Positions 23,800 to 31,645 of a stretch of 64,000 nt of DNA are shown one piece after another (the first letter of the stretch is position 1; the number at the start of each line of letters is the position of its first letter). Source of the DNA: Neoroseomonas terrae (GTDB taxonomy: Bacteria > Pseudomonadota > Alphaproteobacteria > Acetobacterales > Acetobacteraceae); the NCBI RefSeq assembly GCF_018129025.1, contig NZ_JAAEDI010000018.1, positions 62,001 through 126,000 on the forward strand, given 5' to 3'. The notes under the pieces are model-generated. The model made no database searches, was not told where the DNA came from, and saw only the letters and a list, made by a program, of their open reading frames with translations. Position numbers and translations under genes: made by a program.

Positions 23800-25386
23800 A
23801 TGCACCGCCGATCCATGCTGCTCGCCGGCGCGGGCCTCACCGCCGCATCGCTGACGCGCGCCGCGGTTGCACAAGGCGCCGCCGCGCACACGCTGCGATT
23901 CATTCCGCAGGCCGACGTCACCGCGGTGGACCCGATGTCCACCACTTCCTACGGCGTGCGCAATCACGGCCACATGTGCTGGGACACGCTGTACGGCGTC
24001 GACACGGACTTCGTTCCGAAGCCCCAGCTCGCCGAGGGACACGTCGTCGAGCAGGACGGGTTGCGCTGGGTCTTCACCCTGCGCGAAGGCATCCGCTTCC
24101 ACGACAACGAGCCGATCCGCGCCGCCGACGCCGTGGCGTCGATCCGCCGCTGGGCGTCGCGCGATTCGCTCGGCCAGTCGCTGATGGAACGGACGGCGGA
24201 GCTGCGCGCCCTCGACGACCGCCGCTTCGAGATCCGGTTGAACGCGCCCTTCGGGGTCATGCTCGGGGCGCTCGGCAAGCCGTCCTCCTACCCCTGCTTC
24301 ATCTACCCGCAGCGCTTCGCCGAGATGGACCCGGCGCGCCCCTTCACCGAAGTGGTCGGCTCCGGCCCCTATCGCTTCGTCGCAGAGGAACGGCTGTCCG
24401 GCGCGCGTGCCGTCTATCGCCGCTTCGACGGCTACCGCCCTGCCCCGGCGCCGCCGAACCTGCTGGGCGGCGCGAAGCTCGCGCATTTCGAGCGCGTCGA
24501 ATTCAACGTCATCAGCGATTCCGGCACGGCGGCCGCGGCGATCCAGTCGGGCGAGATCGACTGGTGGGAACAGGTGGCACCCGATTTGCGCCCGGTGATG
24601 CGCCGGCATCGCGACATCGTCCTCGAGCGCGTCGACTTCGGCGGCAACATGGCGATGCTGCGTTTCAACCACCTGCATCCGCCCTTCAACGACCCCGCCA
24701 TCCGTCGTGCGCTGCTTCACAGCGTGAACCAGGCCGATTTCATGACGGCGATCATGGGCGACGACCGCAGCCTGTGGCGCGACGGCATCGGCGTCTTTCC
24801 GCATTCCTCGCCGCTGGCGAATGATGAGGGGCTGACGGCGATGACCAGCCCGCGCAGCACGGATGCCGCGCGCGCCGCGCTGCGCGCCGCCGGCTACGCC
24901 AACCAGAAGGTGACGGTGCTGCACCCGACCGACGTCGTGAACAACAACACGCTGACGACAGTGCTGACCGACACGCTGAAGCGGTCGGGCCTGAACGCGG
25001 AAAGCGCGACATCGGACTGGGGCACGGTGCTGCAGCGCCGCGCCAATCGCAATCCGCCCGACCAGGGCGGGTGGAATGCGCTGGTCGTGCTGTTCGGCGG
25101 CATTGATCTCGCCAATCCGGGCCAGCATCCGCTGCTGCGCGCGAATGGCGCGAATGCGTGGTTCGGCTGGCCGACAAGCCCGGCCCTCGAGGCGATGCGC
25201 GACGCCTGGTTCTCCGCCGGGCCCGTCGAGATGCAGCAAGGGATCGCCCGCAGCATCCAGGCGCAGTTCTGGCAGGACCTGCCCTTCATCCCGCTCGGCC
25301 AATACTTCATCGACAGCGCGTGGCGGCGGGACATCAGCGGCGTGCAGAAGGGGATGGCACTGCCGATCAACGTAAAGCGGGGTTGA
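23800..25386 (+). CDS. Family-5 (peptide/nickel type) ABC substrate-binding protein
   Basis: A periplasmic binding protein of 528 aa for peptides or similar solutes, SBP family 5. The signal peptide (MHRRSMLLAGAGLTAASLTR, cleavage near VAQG) carries an RR pair. Family blocks include LAEGHVVEQDGLRWVFTLREG, shown here by its centre WVFTLREGIRFHDNEP, ADAVASIRRWASR, VVGSGPYRF, and FNDPAIRRALLHSVNQADFM. The ATG follows GGAGCAGGAGACC. It is divergent from the TAXI receptor gene (222-base gap). No cognate permease or ATPase gene follows; the next gene is a protease-like protein. It is therefore an orphan receptor in this window. Confidence 0.93.
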   Translation: MHRRSMLLAGAGLTAASLTRAAVAQGAAAHTLRFIPQADVTAVDPMSTTSYGVRNHGHMCWDTLYGVDTDFVPKPQLAEGHVVEQDGLRWVFTLREGIRFHDNEPIRAADAVASIRRWASRDSLGQSLMERTAELRALDDRRFEIRLNAPFGVMLGALGKPSSYPCFIYPQRFAEMDPARPFTEVVGSGPYRFVAEERLSGARAVYRRFDGYRPAPAPPNLLGGAKLAHFERVEFNVISDSGTAAAAIQSGEIDWWEQVAPDLRPVMRRHRDIVLERVDFGGNMAMLRFNHLHPPFNDPAIRRALLHSVNQADFMTAIMGDDRSLWRDGIGVFPHSSPLANDEGLTAMTSPRSTDAARAALRAAGYANQKVTVLHPTDVVNNNTLTTVLTDTLKRSGLNAESATSDWGTVLQRRANRNPPDQGGWNALVVLFGGIDLANPGQHPLLRANGANAWFGWPTSPALEAMRDAWFSAGPVEMQQGIARSIQAQFWQDLPFIPLGQYFIDSAWRRDISGVQKGMALPINVKRG

Positions 25387-25408
25387 GGCGACGCCGCACC
25401 GCGCCTCG

Positions 25409-25437
25409 TTGCACTAATGACAGGAAATTCATAGCAT
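25409..25437 (+). promoter_or_regulatory. Possible sigma-70 promoter upstream of the C58 protease gene
   Basis: TTGCAC (25409-25414) and TAGCAT (25432-25437) are separated by 17 bases in an A/T-richer patch of an otherwise GC-rich gap. A small palindrome (GCTCGA and TCGAGC with six bases between, 25450-25467) follows just before the start and could be an operator. This is pattern matching only. Confidence 0.35.
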
Positions 25438-25479
25438 GCCCGTCGGGGGGCTCGAGTTCGATCGAGCGGGAGATGCAGT

Positions 25480-26139
25480 GTGAGAGTTCAGGGCTACGAG
25501 AAGACCTTCGCGATGGACCAGGGCGCGACACTGGGGAACGACCAGGAGTTCCATGCCCTGTTCAACGCGCCCCTCACAGACGGCAAGCGGCAGGGCATCT
25601 GCTGCGGCCTGTCGATGGTCTGGGTGGCGCGGCGCATCATGTTCCACGACGAGACGCCCGATCAGCGCAAGGCGGCGCTGGTGAGCCAGGGCGGCTTCCG
25701 CTTCGGGGGCCGCAGCCAGGACATCATGATGGCGAGCGACGGCGACGGCACTACCGAGGAAACCTACAAGGGTTGGTTCGGGCCTGCGCTCGAAACCTAT
25801 GTATTGCGGATCATCGGCGGCACGGTGATCGACAACCCGCGGCCTGCCTCGCTCGATGTCCTAGTCAGTGGAGCCACCACGACAGGCGCATACTGCCTCT
25901 ACAACATCGGCATAAAGACGTCCAAGGGCAACGCCGCCCACATGATCGCCTCGTACTGCTCGCACGGCACTTTCGGACTTGGATTCAACCGGAGTGTCTA
26001 TTTCTACGACCCGAACATGGGCGAGTACCGCATCGGTACCGACGACGTCGTCCCCTTCCTGCGGGCGTTCAGGAGGTCGTACGAAGATGAGTTCCTTGGC
26101 CTGAACGATTTCGACCAGTTCCAGGTCGAGCGCGGCTGA
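25480..26139 (+). CDS. YopT/AvrPphB-like cysteine protease (peptidase family C58)
   Basis: A 219-aa protein that looks like a C58 cysteine protease. The candidate catalytic cysteine is C41 in RQGICCGLSMVW (the family pattern is GxCxGLxxxW). The candidate histidine is H154 in GNAAHMIASYCSHG and the aspartate is D177 in VYFYDPNMGEYRI. The Cys-to-His spacing (113) is very close to that of AvrPphB (C98 to H212). Known members are effectors that cleave Rho GTPases or plant kinases, but many relatives are uncharacterised. There is no signal peptide. The start is GTG 25480 (GGAG upstream). Codon use is less GC-biased than its neighbours, and no secretion or immunity gene is next to it, so recent acquisition is possible. 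It may be the most unusual single gene here. Confidence 0.72.
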   Translation: MRVQGYEKTFAMDQGATLGNDQEFHALFNAPLTDGKRQGICCGLSMVWVARRIMFHDETPDQRKAALVSQGGFRFGGRSQDIMMASDGDGTTEETYKGWFGPALETYVLRIIGGTVIDNPRPASLDVLVSGATTTGAYCLYNIGIKTSKGNAAHMIASYCSHGTFGLGFNRSVYFYDPNMGEYRIGTDDVVPFLRAFRRSYEDEFLGLNDFDQFQVERG

Positions 26140-26211
26140 ACCGCCGTCCCACACTTGCCCGGATCGCCGGGCTCGTGTCGCATGGTGTGAGTTGATCAAG
26201 GAACCCACGCC

Positions 26212-26679
26212 ATGTCCGACCAGACCCCCGAACAGCGCCTCGCCGCGCTCGGGCTGACCCTGCCGCCGGTGCCCAAGCCGGCCGGCACCTACGTGCCCTA
26301 TCGCGTCGAGGGCAACATCCTCTGGACCTCCGGACAGGGACCGCGCGTGACCAGCGGCCCGCGCCCGCGCGGCAAGGTGCCGAGCGAACTAAGCGTCGAG
26401 GACGCCTATGCCAGCGCCCGGCTGGTCGGCCTCGGCCTGCTGGCGGCCGCGGCCGAAGGAGCCGGCGGCCTGTCGAAGCTGAAGGCGATCAAGGTGCTCG
26501 GCATGGTGAATGCCGACCCGGATTTCGAGGAGCATCCGAGTGTGATCAACGGCTGCTCCGACCTGTTCGTCGCGGTGCTTGGCGAGAACGGCAAGCATGC
26601 GCGCTCGGCGGTCGGCTTCGCGTCCCTGCCGAGCCGCATCCCCGTCGAGATCGAAGCGATCTTCCGCATTCTCGACTGA
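26212..26679 (+). CDS. RidA/YjgF-like family protein
   Basis: A 155-aa protein of the YjgF-YER057c-UK114 superfamily. It has the typical start PEQRLAALGLTLPPVPKPAG, then NILWTSGQGP, followed by DAYASARLVGLGLLAA and the C-terminal RSAVGFASLPSRIPVEIEAI. True RidA enzymes hydrolyse reactive enamines and imines. This longer branch, with the LPPVPKPAGTYVPY opening, lies outside the best-studied RidA group, so the specific reaction is not certain. The ATG has AAGGAACC upstream. It follows the C58 gene by 72 bases, but there is no obvious functional tie. Confidence 0.9.
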   Translation: MSDQTPEQRLAALGLTLPPVPKPAGTYVPYRVEGNILWTSGQGPRVTSGPRPRGKVPSELSVEDAYASARLVGLGLLAAAAEGAGGLSKLKAIKVLGMVNADPDFEEHPSVINGCSDLFVAVLGENGKHARSAVGFASLPSRIPVEIEAIFRILD

Positions 26680-26801
26680 GCGGCGCCGCCGGAGCGCGTT
26701 AGGGGTCGCTGTCTGGTGCCACCGTGCGACGGCGGTGGCGCTGCGCTCTGGACGCGGTGCCATGCGACGCGGGCATGGACGCCCCGGCAAGAGAGCGGAT
26801 G

Positions 26802-26822
26802 TATGTCAGCAATACTGACATA
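26802..26822. promoter_or_regulatory. Perfect palindrome upstream of the LysE-family gene
   Basis: TATGTCAG (26802-26809) and CTGACATA (26815-26822) are exact reverse complements around CAATA. The patch is AT-rich in a GC-rich setting and ends ten bases before the presumed original start codon of the exporter gene. This is the layout of a dimeric repressor or activator site, for example for a LysG- or Lrp-type regulator, but no regulator gene is next to it. Confidence 0.5.
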
Positions 26823-26832
26823 ATATCATGAC

Positions 26833-26838
26833 ATGTAA
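26833..26838 (+). other. Start codon directly followed by a stop (ATG TAA) in frame with the LysE gene
   Basis: ATG at 26833 is in frame with the exporter but is followed at once by TAA. The next codons ACG CTC CTT CCG CTG TTC read TLLPLF, exactly where family members normally begin (MxTLLPLFGF). One C-to-T change in a second codon CAA would explain it. The other reading is a genuine start-stop element in the leader. Confidence 0.6.
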
Positions 26839-26865
26839 ACGCTCCTTCCGCTGTTCGGCTTCGCC

Positions 26866-27420
26866 GTGGCCGCCTCCGTCACGCCCGGGCCGAACGTGCT
26901 GATGGTCGCGGCGGCGGCGGCCAATCACGGCATCCGGGCAACACTGCCGCACCAGTTCGGCATCGCCATCGGCTTCGCGGCGATGCTGATCGTGGTCGGG
27001 TTGGGACTCGCCGGCCCCTTCGCCAGCTGGCCTCTGCTGCATGCGGTGATGAAGTGGGCCGGCGGTACCTGGCTACTGGTCCTGGCCTGGAAAATCGCGC
27101 GTTCCGGGGCGCCGGGCGACGGGCCACCCCGCCCGCCGCTCAGCTTCGTCGGCGCGGCGCTGTTCCAATGGGTGAACCCCAAGGCGTGGTTCATCGCCCT
27201 CGCCGCCATCCCGGCCTTCACGACGCCGGCCGGCGACACTTTCGCGGAATCGCTCCGCATCGCCGTCGTCTTCGCCGCGGTCTGCCTGCCCTGCACGCTG
27301 GCCTGGGCGGGCCTCGGCGCCGGTGCTTCGCGCATCCTGCGCACCCCCCGCGCCCTGCGCGCCTTCAACGTCGCCATGGCGCTGCTGATGGTGGGCTCGC
27401 TCGTTCCGGCTTTCCTGTGA
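26866..27420 (+). CDS. LysE/RhtB family exporter with damaged N-terminus
   Basis: A membrane exporter of amino acids or similar metabolites. The family hallmark ASVTPGPNVLMVAAAAANHG is at the start, FQWVNPKAWFIALAAIPAF is in the middle, and there are five to six hydrophobic helices. From the GTG at 26866 the product is 184 aa, shorter than the usual 200-210. The missing residues (TLLPLFGFAV) are encoded in frame just upstream but follow a TAA, so the native ATG at 26833 seems to have been cut off. Translation could begin at CTG 26851 or GTG 26866, with the first helix shortened. The gene may be functional or in early decay. Confidence 0.75.
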   Translation: MAASVTPGPNVLMVAAAAANHGIRATLPHQFGIAIGFAAMLIVVGLGLAGPFASWPLLHAVMKWAGGTWLLVLAWKIARSGAPGDGPPRPPLSFVGAALFQWVNPKAWFIALAAIPAFTTPAGDTFAESLRIAVVFAAVCLPCTLAWAGLGAGASRILRTPRALRAFNVAMALLMVGSLVPAFL

Positions 27421-27669
27421 CGCACGGCACGGCACGCTGAACGGTTTCATCCCTTGTCACAGTCCGTCGCTGGACCCCGCTGGCCTGCCTCCCTACCCTC
27501 CGGCGCCTGACACCGACGGCCCCGTCGCGTGCCCTTCGGCCCGAGGCGCCGCCTCCGGCCGGGAGCGTGCGACGCGACCCCGCCCGGACCGTCGGCCGCC
27601 GCCAGCGCGCGGCACGAGGCCAAGCCTGCCGAAGCGGGCACCGGCGCCTGAGGCGCCACTGACGCTACC

Positions 27670-27692
27670 GGCGGTCGAAGGATTCGACCGCC
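27670..27692 (+). promoter_or_regulatory. Hairpin just upstream of the DUF4139 ribosome binding site
   Basis: A perfect ten-base stem GGCGGTCGAA/TTCGACCGCC with a three-base loop ends seven bases before GAGGAGAGGAG, the binding site of the next gene. There is no T-tract. It could affect messenger stability or initiation of the DUF4139 gene. The rest of the 294-base gap 27421-27714 shows no gene. Confidence 0.5.
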
Positions 27693-27714
27693 GCCCCGAG
27701 GAGAGGAGACCGCC

Positions 27715-29826
27715 GTGCGCCGCCTGACCCTTGCCTTCCTGCTCACCGCCTCGACCGCCTTGGCGACGGAATTGCCGGTACGCAGCGTCACGCTGTCTTC
27801 CGCCGGCCTGGCGCAGATCGAGCGCGCGGGGGAAGTCCCGGCCGATGGCGACGTCACCTTCCGCGCCCGCACCGACGATGTGGACGACCTGCTGCGCAGC
27901 CTGATCGTGGTGGACACGGCCGGCACGGTGGAGGGCCTGCGCCTGCCCGCGCGCGACCTGACCGACGAGGCATTCCGCGGTCTGCCGCTGCGCGCCGAGG
28001 ATTTCGACAGCCGCGCCCGGCTGCTCGCCGCGCTGCGAGGCCAGGAAGCCCAGGCCGGCGATGCGCGTGGCCGCATCGCCGATGCGGCGGAGGTCGAGCC
28101 GGTGCAGGGCGCACCGGGCGGCCTGCGCCTGACGCTCATCACCCAGCGCGGCCTCGTCACCGTGATGCTGCGGGAGGGCGACGAGGTGCGCCTGCTCGAT
28201 GAGGGCCTGGCCGCCCGCGTCGCCCGTGCCGCCGAATCGCTGGCCGCGGCCCGTTCGGCCGACGAACGCCGCATCGACATCCGCCTGCGCGCCGACCGCG
28301 CGCGCCAGGTGGCTGTCCTCTATGTCGCCGGTGCGCCGCTGTGGAAGCCGTCCTACCGCCTGCTGGTGCCACCGATGGGTGCGAACGCGCCGAGCCCCGC
28401 CGCTCCGACGGCACCGACCCCCGCGGCCCCGCCGCCGACGCCGGCGGTCGGGCCGATGGCGCGCCTGCAGGGCTGGGCGGTGGTGGAGAACGCCTCGGGC
28501 AGCGACTGGGACCGCATCCGCCTCGCGCTCGTCTCGGGTGAAGCCGCCGCCTTCCGCCAGCGCATCTACGACCCGATCACCGTGCCACGGCCGGAACTGC
28601 CGGTTCGCGTCCCGGGCGCCATCCAGGTGCGGCCGGATACGGGCGGCAGGCCGATCCCGCTACCGGCACCAGCGCCGGCCGCGGCCATGGGCGGCCGCGC
28701 GTTCGAGGCGGCCGCGCCGCAGATGGCCCGTCGCGCCGCCGCGCCCGATGCCCCGGTCGGCGCCGGCATCGCCGACGCCGCGACGTCCGCTGCCGGCGCC
28801 AGCGCCGAATCCTCCGCCGGCCGCGTCGCCTTCGTGCTGGCCGAACCGGTCACCATCCGCAGCGGCGAGACGGCGAACGTCCCCTTCCTCGACGTCCGCC
28901 TGCCGGCCGAGCGCGTCTGGTGGATCCAGGACCTCAGCGCCCGCTCGCCGCTCCAGGCGGTGCGGATCCGCAACACCTCCCAGCACACGCTGCCGGACGG
29001 CCTCGCGACCGTGTATGGCGCGGAGGGTCCGGAAGCCGGTGTGTTCCTCGGCGACGCCGAGATCCGCGCCATGCCGGCCGGCGACGGCCGCATCCTCGCC
29101 TTCGGCCGGGACCGCGACGTCCAGGTGAACCAGACGAGCAGCACCGCCGACCGCGTCGCCCGCATCGCGCTGCGCCGCGGCTTCGTCAGCGTCGAGACAA
29201 TCCGCACCGAGCAGACCTCGATCGCCATCGACCCGCGCGGCGCGCGCGGTCCGGTCGTGATCGACATGCCGCAGCGCCCAGGTGCGACGCCGCGCTTCAC
29301 CGTCGTCTCCCAGGGCGATTTCGGCCTGCGGCACGAAGCGATGCTCGAAGGCGGGCCGCAGACGATCAACCTCGCCTATGAACGCACCATGACCCAGTCG
29401 ATCCCGTTCTGGGACGCGGGGCTGGGCGAGCCGGTCCTGCTGCGCTGGCAGAATTTCGACCTCGAGCAGAATTTGCGCCGCCTGCCCGGCGGCCCCGGCA
29501 CGATGGAACGGCTGCAGGAGATCCTCTCCCGCACGCCGGCTGATGGGCCGGGCCGCGCCGACCTCGCCGCGGTCGTCGAGACGATGGGCGAACTCCGCCG
29601 CTTGCTCGACGATGCCCGGATGAAGCAGCGCGCCTACCGCACGGCCGACCAGACGCTCCAGCGCGCCCGCCAGGCCGCCGAGGACCGCACCGGCGCCGAG
29701 TTGCAGGAAGCCCGGCGCCGGCTGAACACGGCAAGCCGCGAGGCGGACCAGGCCGGCACGGCCGCGGATCAGGCTTGGGAGGCCTGGCAGCGGGCGGTGA
29801 TCGCGCTGATGCAGCGCGGGAGCTGA
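27715..29826 (+). CDS. DUF4139 domain-containing exported protein
   Basis: A 703-aa protein with a signal peptide (MRRLTLAFLLTASTALA, cleaved before TELP). The early part VRSVTLSSAGLAQIERAGEV is typical of DUF4139/DUF4140 proteins, and the barrel-like core continues through VAVLYVAGAPLWKPSYRLLV. A low-complexity Ala/Pro linker follows (about 225-245). The middle region VVENASGSDWDRIRLALVSGE is a standard family motif. The C-terminus (about 590-703) is a charged coiled coil (RRLLDDARMKQRAYRTADQT). The start GTG 27715 has a very strong site. The role of the family is not established; an envelope location is inferred. The last residues are followed 47 bases later by an OmpA-like gene. Confidence 0.88.
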   Translation: MRRLTLAFLLTASTALATELPVRSVTLSSAGLAQIERAGEVPADGDVTFRARTDDVDDLLRSLIVVDTAGTVEGLRLPARDLTDEAFRGLPLRAEDFDSRARLLAALRGQEAQAGDARGRIADAAEVEPVQGAPGGLRLTLITQRGLVTVMLREGDEVRLLDEGLAARVARAAESLAAARSADERRIDIRLRADRARQVAVLYVAGAPLWKPSYRLLVPPMGANAPSPAAPTAPTPAAPPPTPAVGPMARLQGWAVVENASGSDWDRIRLALVSGEAAAFRQRIYDPITVPRPELPVRVPGAIQVRPDTGGRPIPLPAPAPAAAMGGRAFEAAAPQMARRAAAPDAPVGAGIADAATSAAGASAESSAGRVAFVLAEPVTIRSGETANVPFLDVRLPAERVWWIQDLSARSPLQAVRIRNTSQHTLPDGLATVYGAEGPEAGVFLGDAEIRAMPAGDGRILAFGRDRDVQVNQTSSTADRVARIALRRGFVSVETIRTEQTSIAIDPRGARGPVVIDMPQRPGATPRFTVVSQGDFGLRHEAMLEGGPQTINLAYERTMTQSIPFWDAGLGEPVLLRWQNFDLEQNLRRLPGGPGTMERLQEILSRTPADGPGRADLAAVVETMGELRRLLDDARMKQRAYRTADQTLQRARQAAEDRTGAELQEARRRLNTASREADQAGTAADQAWEAWQRAVIALMQRGS

Positions 29827-29873
29827 AGCGCGACAGAGGGGCCCTCCGCCTCTCTCCGGCGCGGCCGGGAATC

Positions 29874-30758
29874 ATGTATCGTCGGCCCATGCGGATTGGG
29901 CCGGCAGTGCTGCTGGGCGTCCTCGCGCTGGCGCTGCCGGCGCAAGGGCAGGCCGTGCCCGACGGGGCGGTGATGCTGTTCGCGCCCGGCAGTGCCGTGG
30001 TGACGCCGGAGGCGCGGGACGTGGTGCTCGGCTTCCTCCGGCCGCCGCGCCCCGCGGGATTCCGGGGCCATTGCCTGCGCGGCCATGCCGATCACGGGCC
30101 TCGGGCTGAGGCGCTGGCGCTGGCCCGCGTCCGCGCGGTGGCGGCGGTCATGGCGCGGCAGGGGGTGGACCCCGCCGATGTGGCGATCGAGGCGTCGGGG
30201 GACCGCATGCCGGCGCGGCTTGCTCCGGCGGGCCGCGCGGAACCCATGAACGACCGGGTGGAGTTGGCACCCTGCCCCGGCCCGCGGCTGGCCGGCGTGG
30301 CGGAGGCCGAGGCGCGGGCGCTGGATGCGGCCGTGCTGCCCGCCTTCGTGACCGCGCTCGCGCCGCGCGTCGCCCGCGCGCTGGGGTGCTCGGTGCCCGA
30401 GATCGCGCGGACCGCGCTGGAACCGCCGCCGTTCCTCTGCCCGCCCGAGGTGCCGCCCGATGCAGTGCCGGTGCTGACGGTGCTCCGGGTGACGGGGACG
30501 CGACGTGTCGCCGCGGTGCTGGAATGGCCGGCCGGGATTGGCGAGGGCGAGGCAAGGTGGCGCGCCTCGGCAGCGGCCGGGGCGGTGCTGGATCTGTTCG
30601 GCCTGCCGGCGGACGGGGTGTTGGCGACGCTCGCGGCGGAACCGGGAGCAGCGCGGCGGATGGAGGTGAGCGCCGGCGGCCTGCGCGCAGAGGCGGAGGC
30701 TGGGCCGGGACCGCTGCGGCGGATGCGGGTGGTGCCGGTGGGTGGGGAAGGCCCCTGA
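29874..30758 (+). CDS. Exported OmpA-like domain protein
   Basis: A 294-aa protein with a signal peptide (MRIGPAVLLGVLALALPAQ, cleavage near GQA). Residues from about 35 to 125 look like a divergent OmpA/MotB-type peptidoglycan-binding domain: LFAPGSAVVTPEARDVVLGF, then GHADHGPRAEALALARVRAV, MARQGVDPADVAIEASG, and NDRVEL. These positions match the usual pattern (FxxxSaxltpxa, GHTDxxG, LSxxRAxxV, NRRVEI), although the key aspartate and arginine residues are not all kept. The C-terminal half is not recognised. The start is ATG 29874 (GGGAATC upstream) or 29889. It follows the DUF4139 gene closely and may be cotranscribed. Confidence 0.72.
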   Translation: MYRRPMRIGPAVLLGVLALALPAQGQAVPDGAVMLFAPGSAVVTPEARDVVLGFLRPPRPAGFRGHCLRGHADHGPRAEALALARVRAVAAVMARQGVDPADVAIEASGDRMPARLAPAGRAEPMNDRVELAPCPGPRLAGVAEAEARALDAAVLPAFVTALAPRVARALGCSVPEIARTALEPPPFLCPPEVPPDAVPVLTVLRVTGTRRVAAVLEWPAGIGEGEARWRASAAAGAVLDLFGLPADGVLATLAAEPGAARRMEVSAGGLRAEAEAGPGPLRRMRVVPVGGEGP

Positions 30759-30997
30759 CGGGCCCGGCCCCAGCGCGCCGGATCGATTCCCGCCGCCTTG
30801 CGGTCTCGACGGTCAGCAGGTTGGCGCCGGCCGCCGCCCGCAGCCCCTCTCGACGCCCCGCCTGCGTGACGGGAAGCCCAGGGCGGCCCTCCGGCGCCAG
30901 AAGCGGACGGGCTCGATGGTTTCGCCCACCGGGCGGCATTGGGCGGCCGCGCCGCTGACCATACGCCTCGGATACGGTCACTTACGGCAGGCGACCG

Positions 30998-31588
30998 TCA
31001 CAGCATCCGCATCAGCGTCCCGTCCTTGCGGATCGCGTGGTGGAAGACCGCGGCGCCGATATGGGCGACGAGAAGGACCAGGAACAGATAGCCGCCGATG
31101 GTGTGCAGCCATTGCAGCACCTTCGCCATGCCTTCCCAGGTATCCATGAACTTCGGCAGGTCGATGAAGCCCAGATAGGCTGTCTGCCCCTGCAGCGGGA
31201 AGCCCCAGGCATTGGTGGCGAAGAAGCCGAGCAGCGGCTGGATGATCAGCAGCGCATAAAGCATGTGGTGTGTCGCCGTCGCGGCGATGCGCAGGGCGGG
31301 CGGCAACTCGGCAGCCAGCGGCGGTGGCCGGTGCGTCGCCTTCCACAGCAGGCGGAGGACGGCGCAGATGAGGATCGTGAGACCCGCGCTTTCGTGGATG
31401 GCGTAGAAGCCCATCTTGTAGGCGCCGTCGGCATCGCCGGTGATGAACTTGATGACGAACCCGGTCGGCAGGGCGATGGCGATGAGGATGACGGTGACCC
31501 AGTGGAACCACTTGGCGATGGCGCCATACTGCCCGTCGGGATGCGCGGCGTCCTGGCCAGGCAGCGCAGTGGTGTGCGTCGCGTCCAT
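30998..31588 (-). CDS. Cytochrome b561 family protein
   Basis: A 196-aa membrane cytochrome b of the b561 type. Four hydrophobic helices carry the expected histidines: GAIAKWFHWVTVILIAIALP, AIHESAGLTILICAVLRLLW, ATHHMLYALLIIQPLLGFF, and LHTIGGYLFLVLLVAHIGAA, ending HHAIRKDGTLMRML. E. coli CybB, the model, is a superoxide:quinone oxidoreductase. The start at 31588 gives the normal size. It is divergent from the DUF429-like gene with 57 bases between, so both promoters lie within a short gap. No partner dehydrogenase is adjacent. Confidence 0.93.
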   Translation of the reverse strand: MDATHTTALPGQDAAHPDGQYGAIAKWFHWVTVILIAIALPTGFVIKFITGDADGAYKMGFYAIHESAGLTILICAVLRLLWKATHRPPPLAAELPPALRIAATATHHMLYALLIIQPLLGFFATNAWGFPLQGQTAYLGFIDLPKFMDTWEGMAKVLQWLHTIGGYLFLVLLVAHIGAAVFHHAIRKDGTLMRML

Positions 31589-31645
31589 CCTGCGTCTCCG
31601 TCGGGGTCGGCACCGCAGCGTATCGCAGGCAAGGGCGTGGTGGGA

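Noticed and set aside
23578-25302. A 575-codon N-terminal extension of the TAXI receptor frame
   Set aside because: The extension is antisense to the family-5 binding-protein gene. The signal peptide and binding site at 23577 give the real start.
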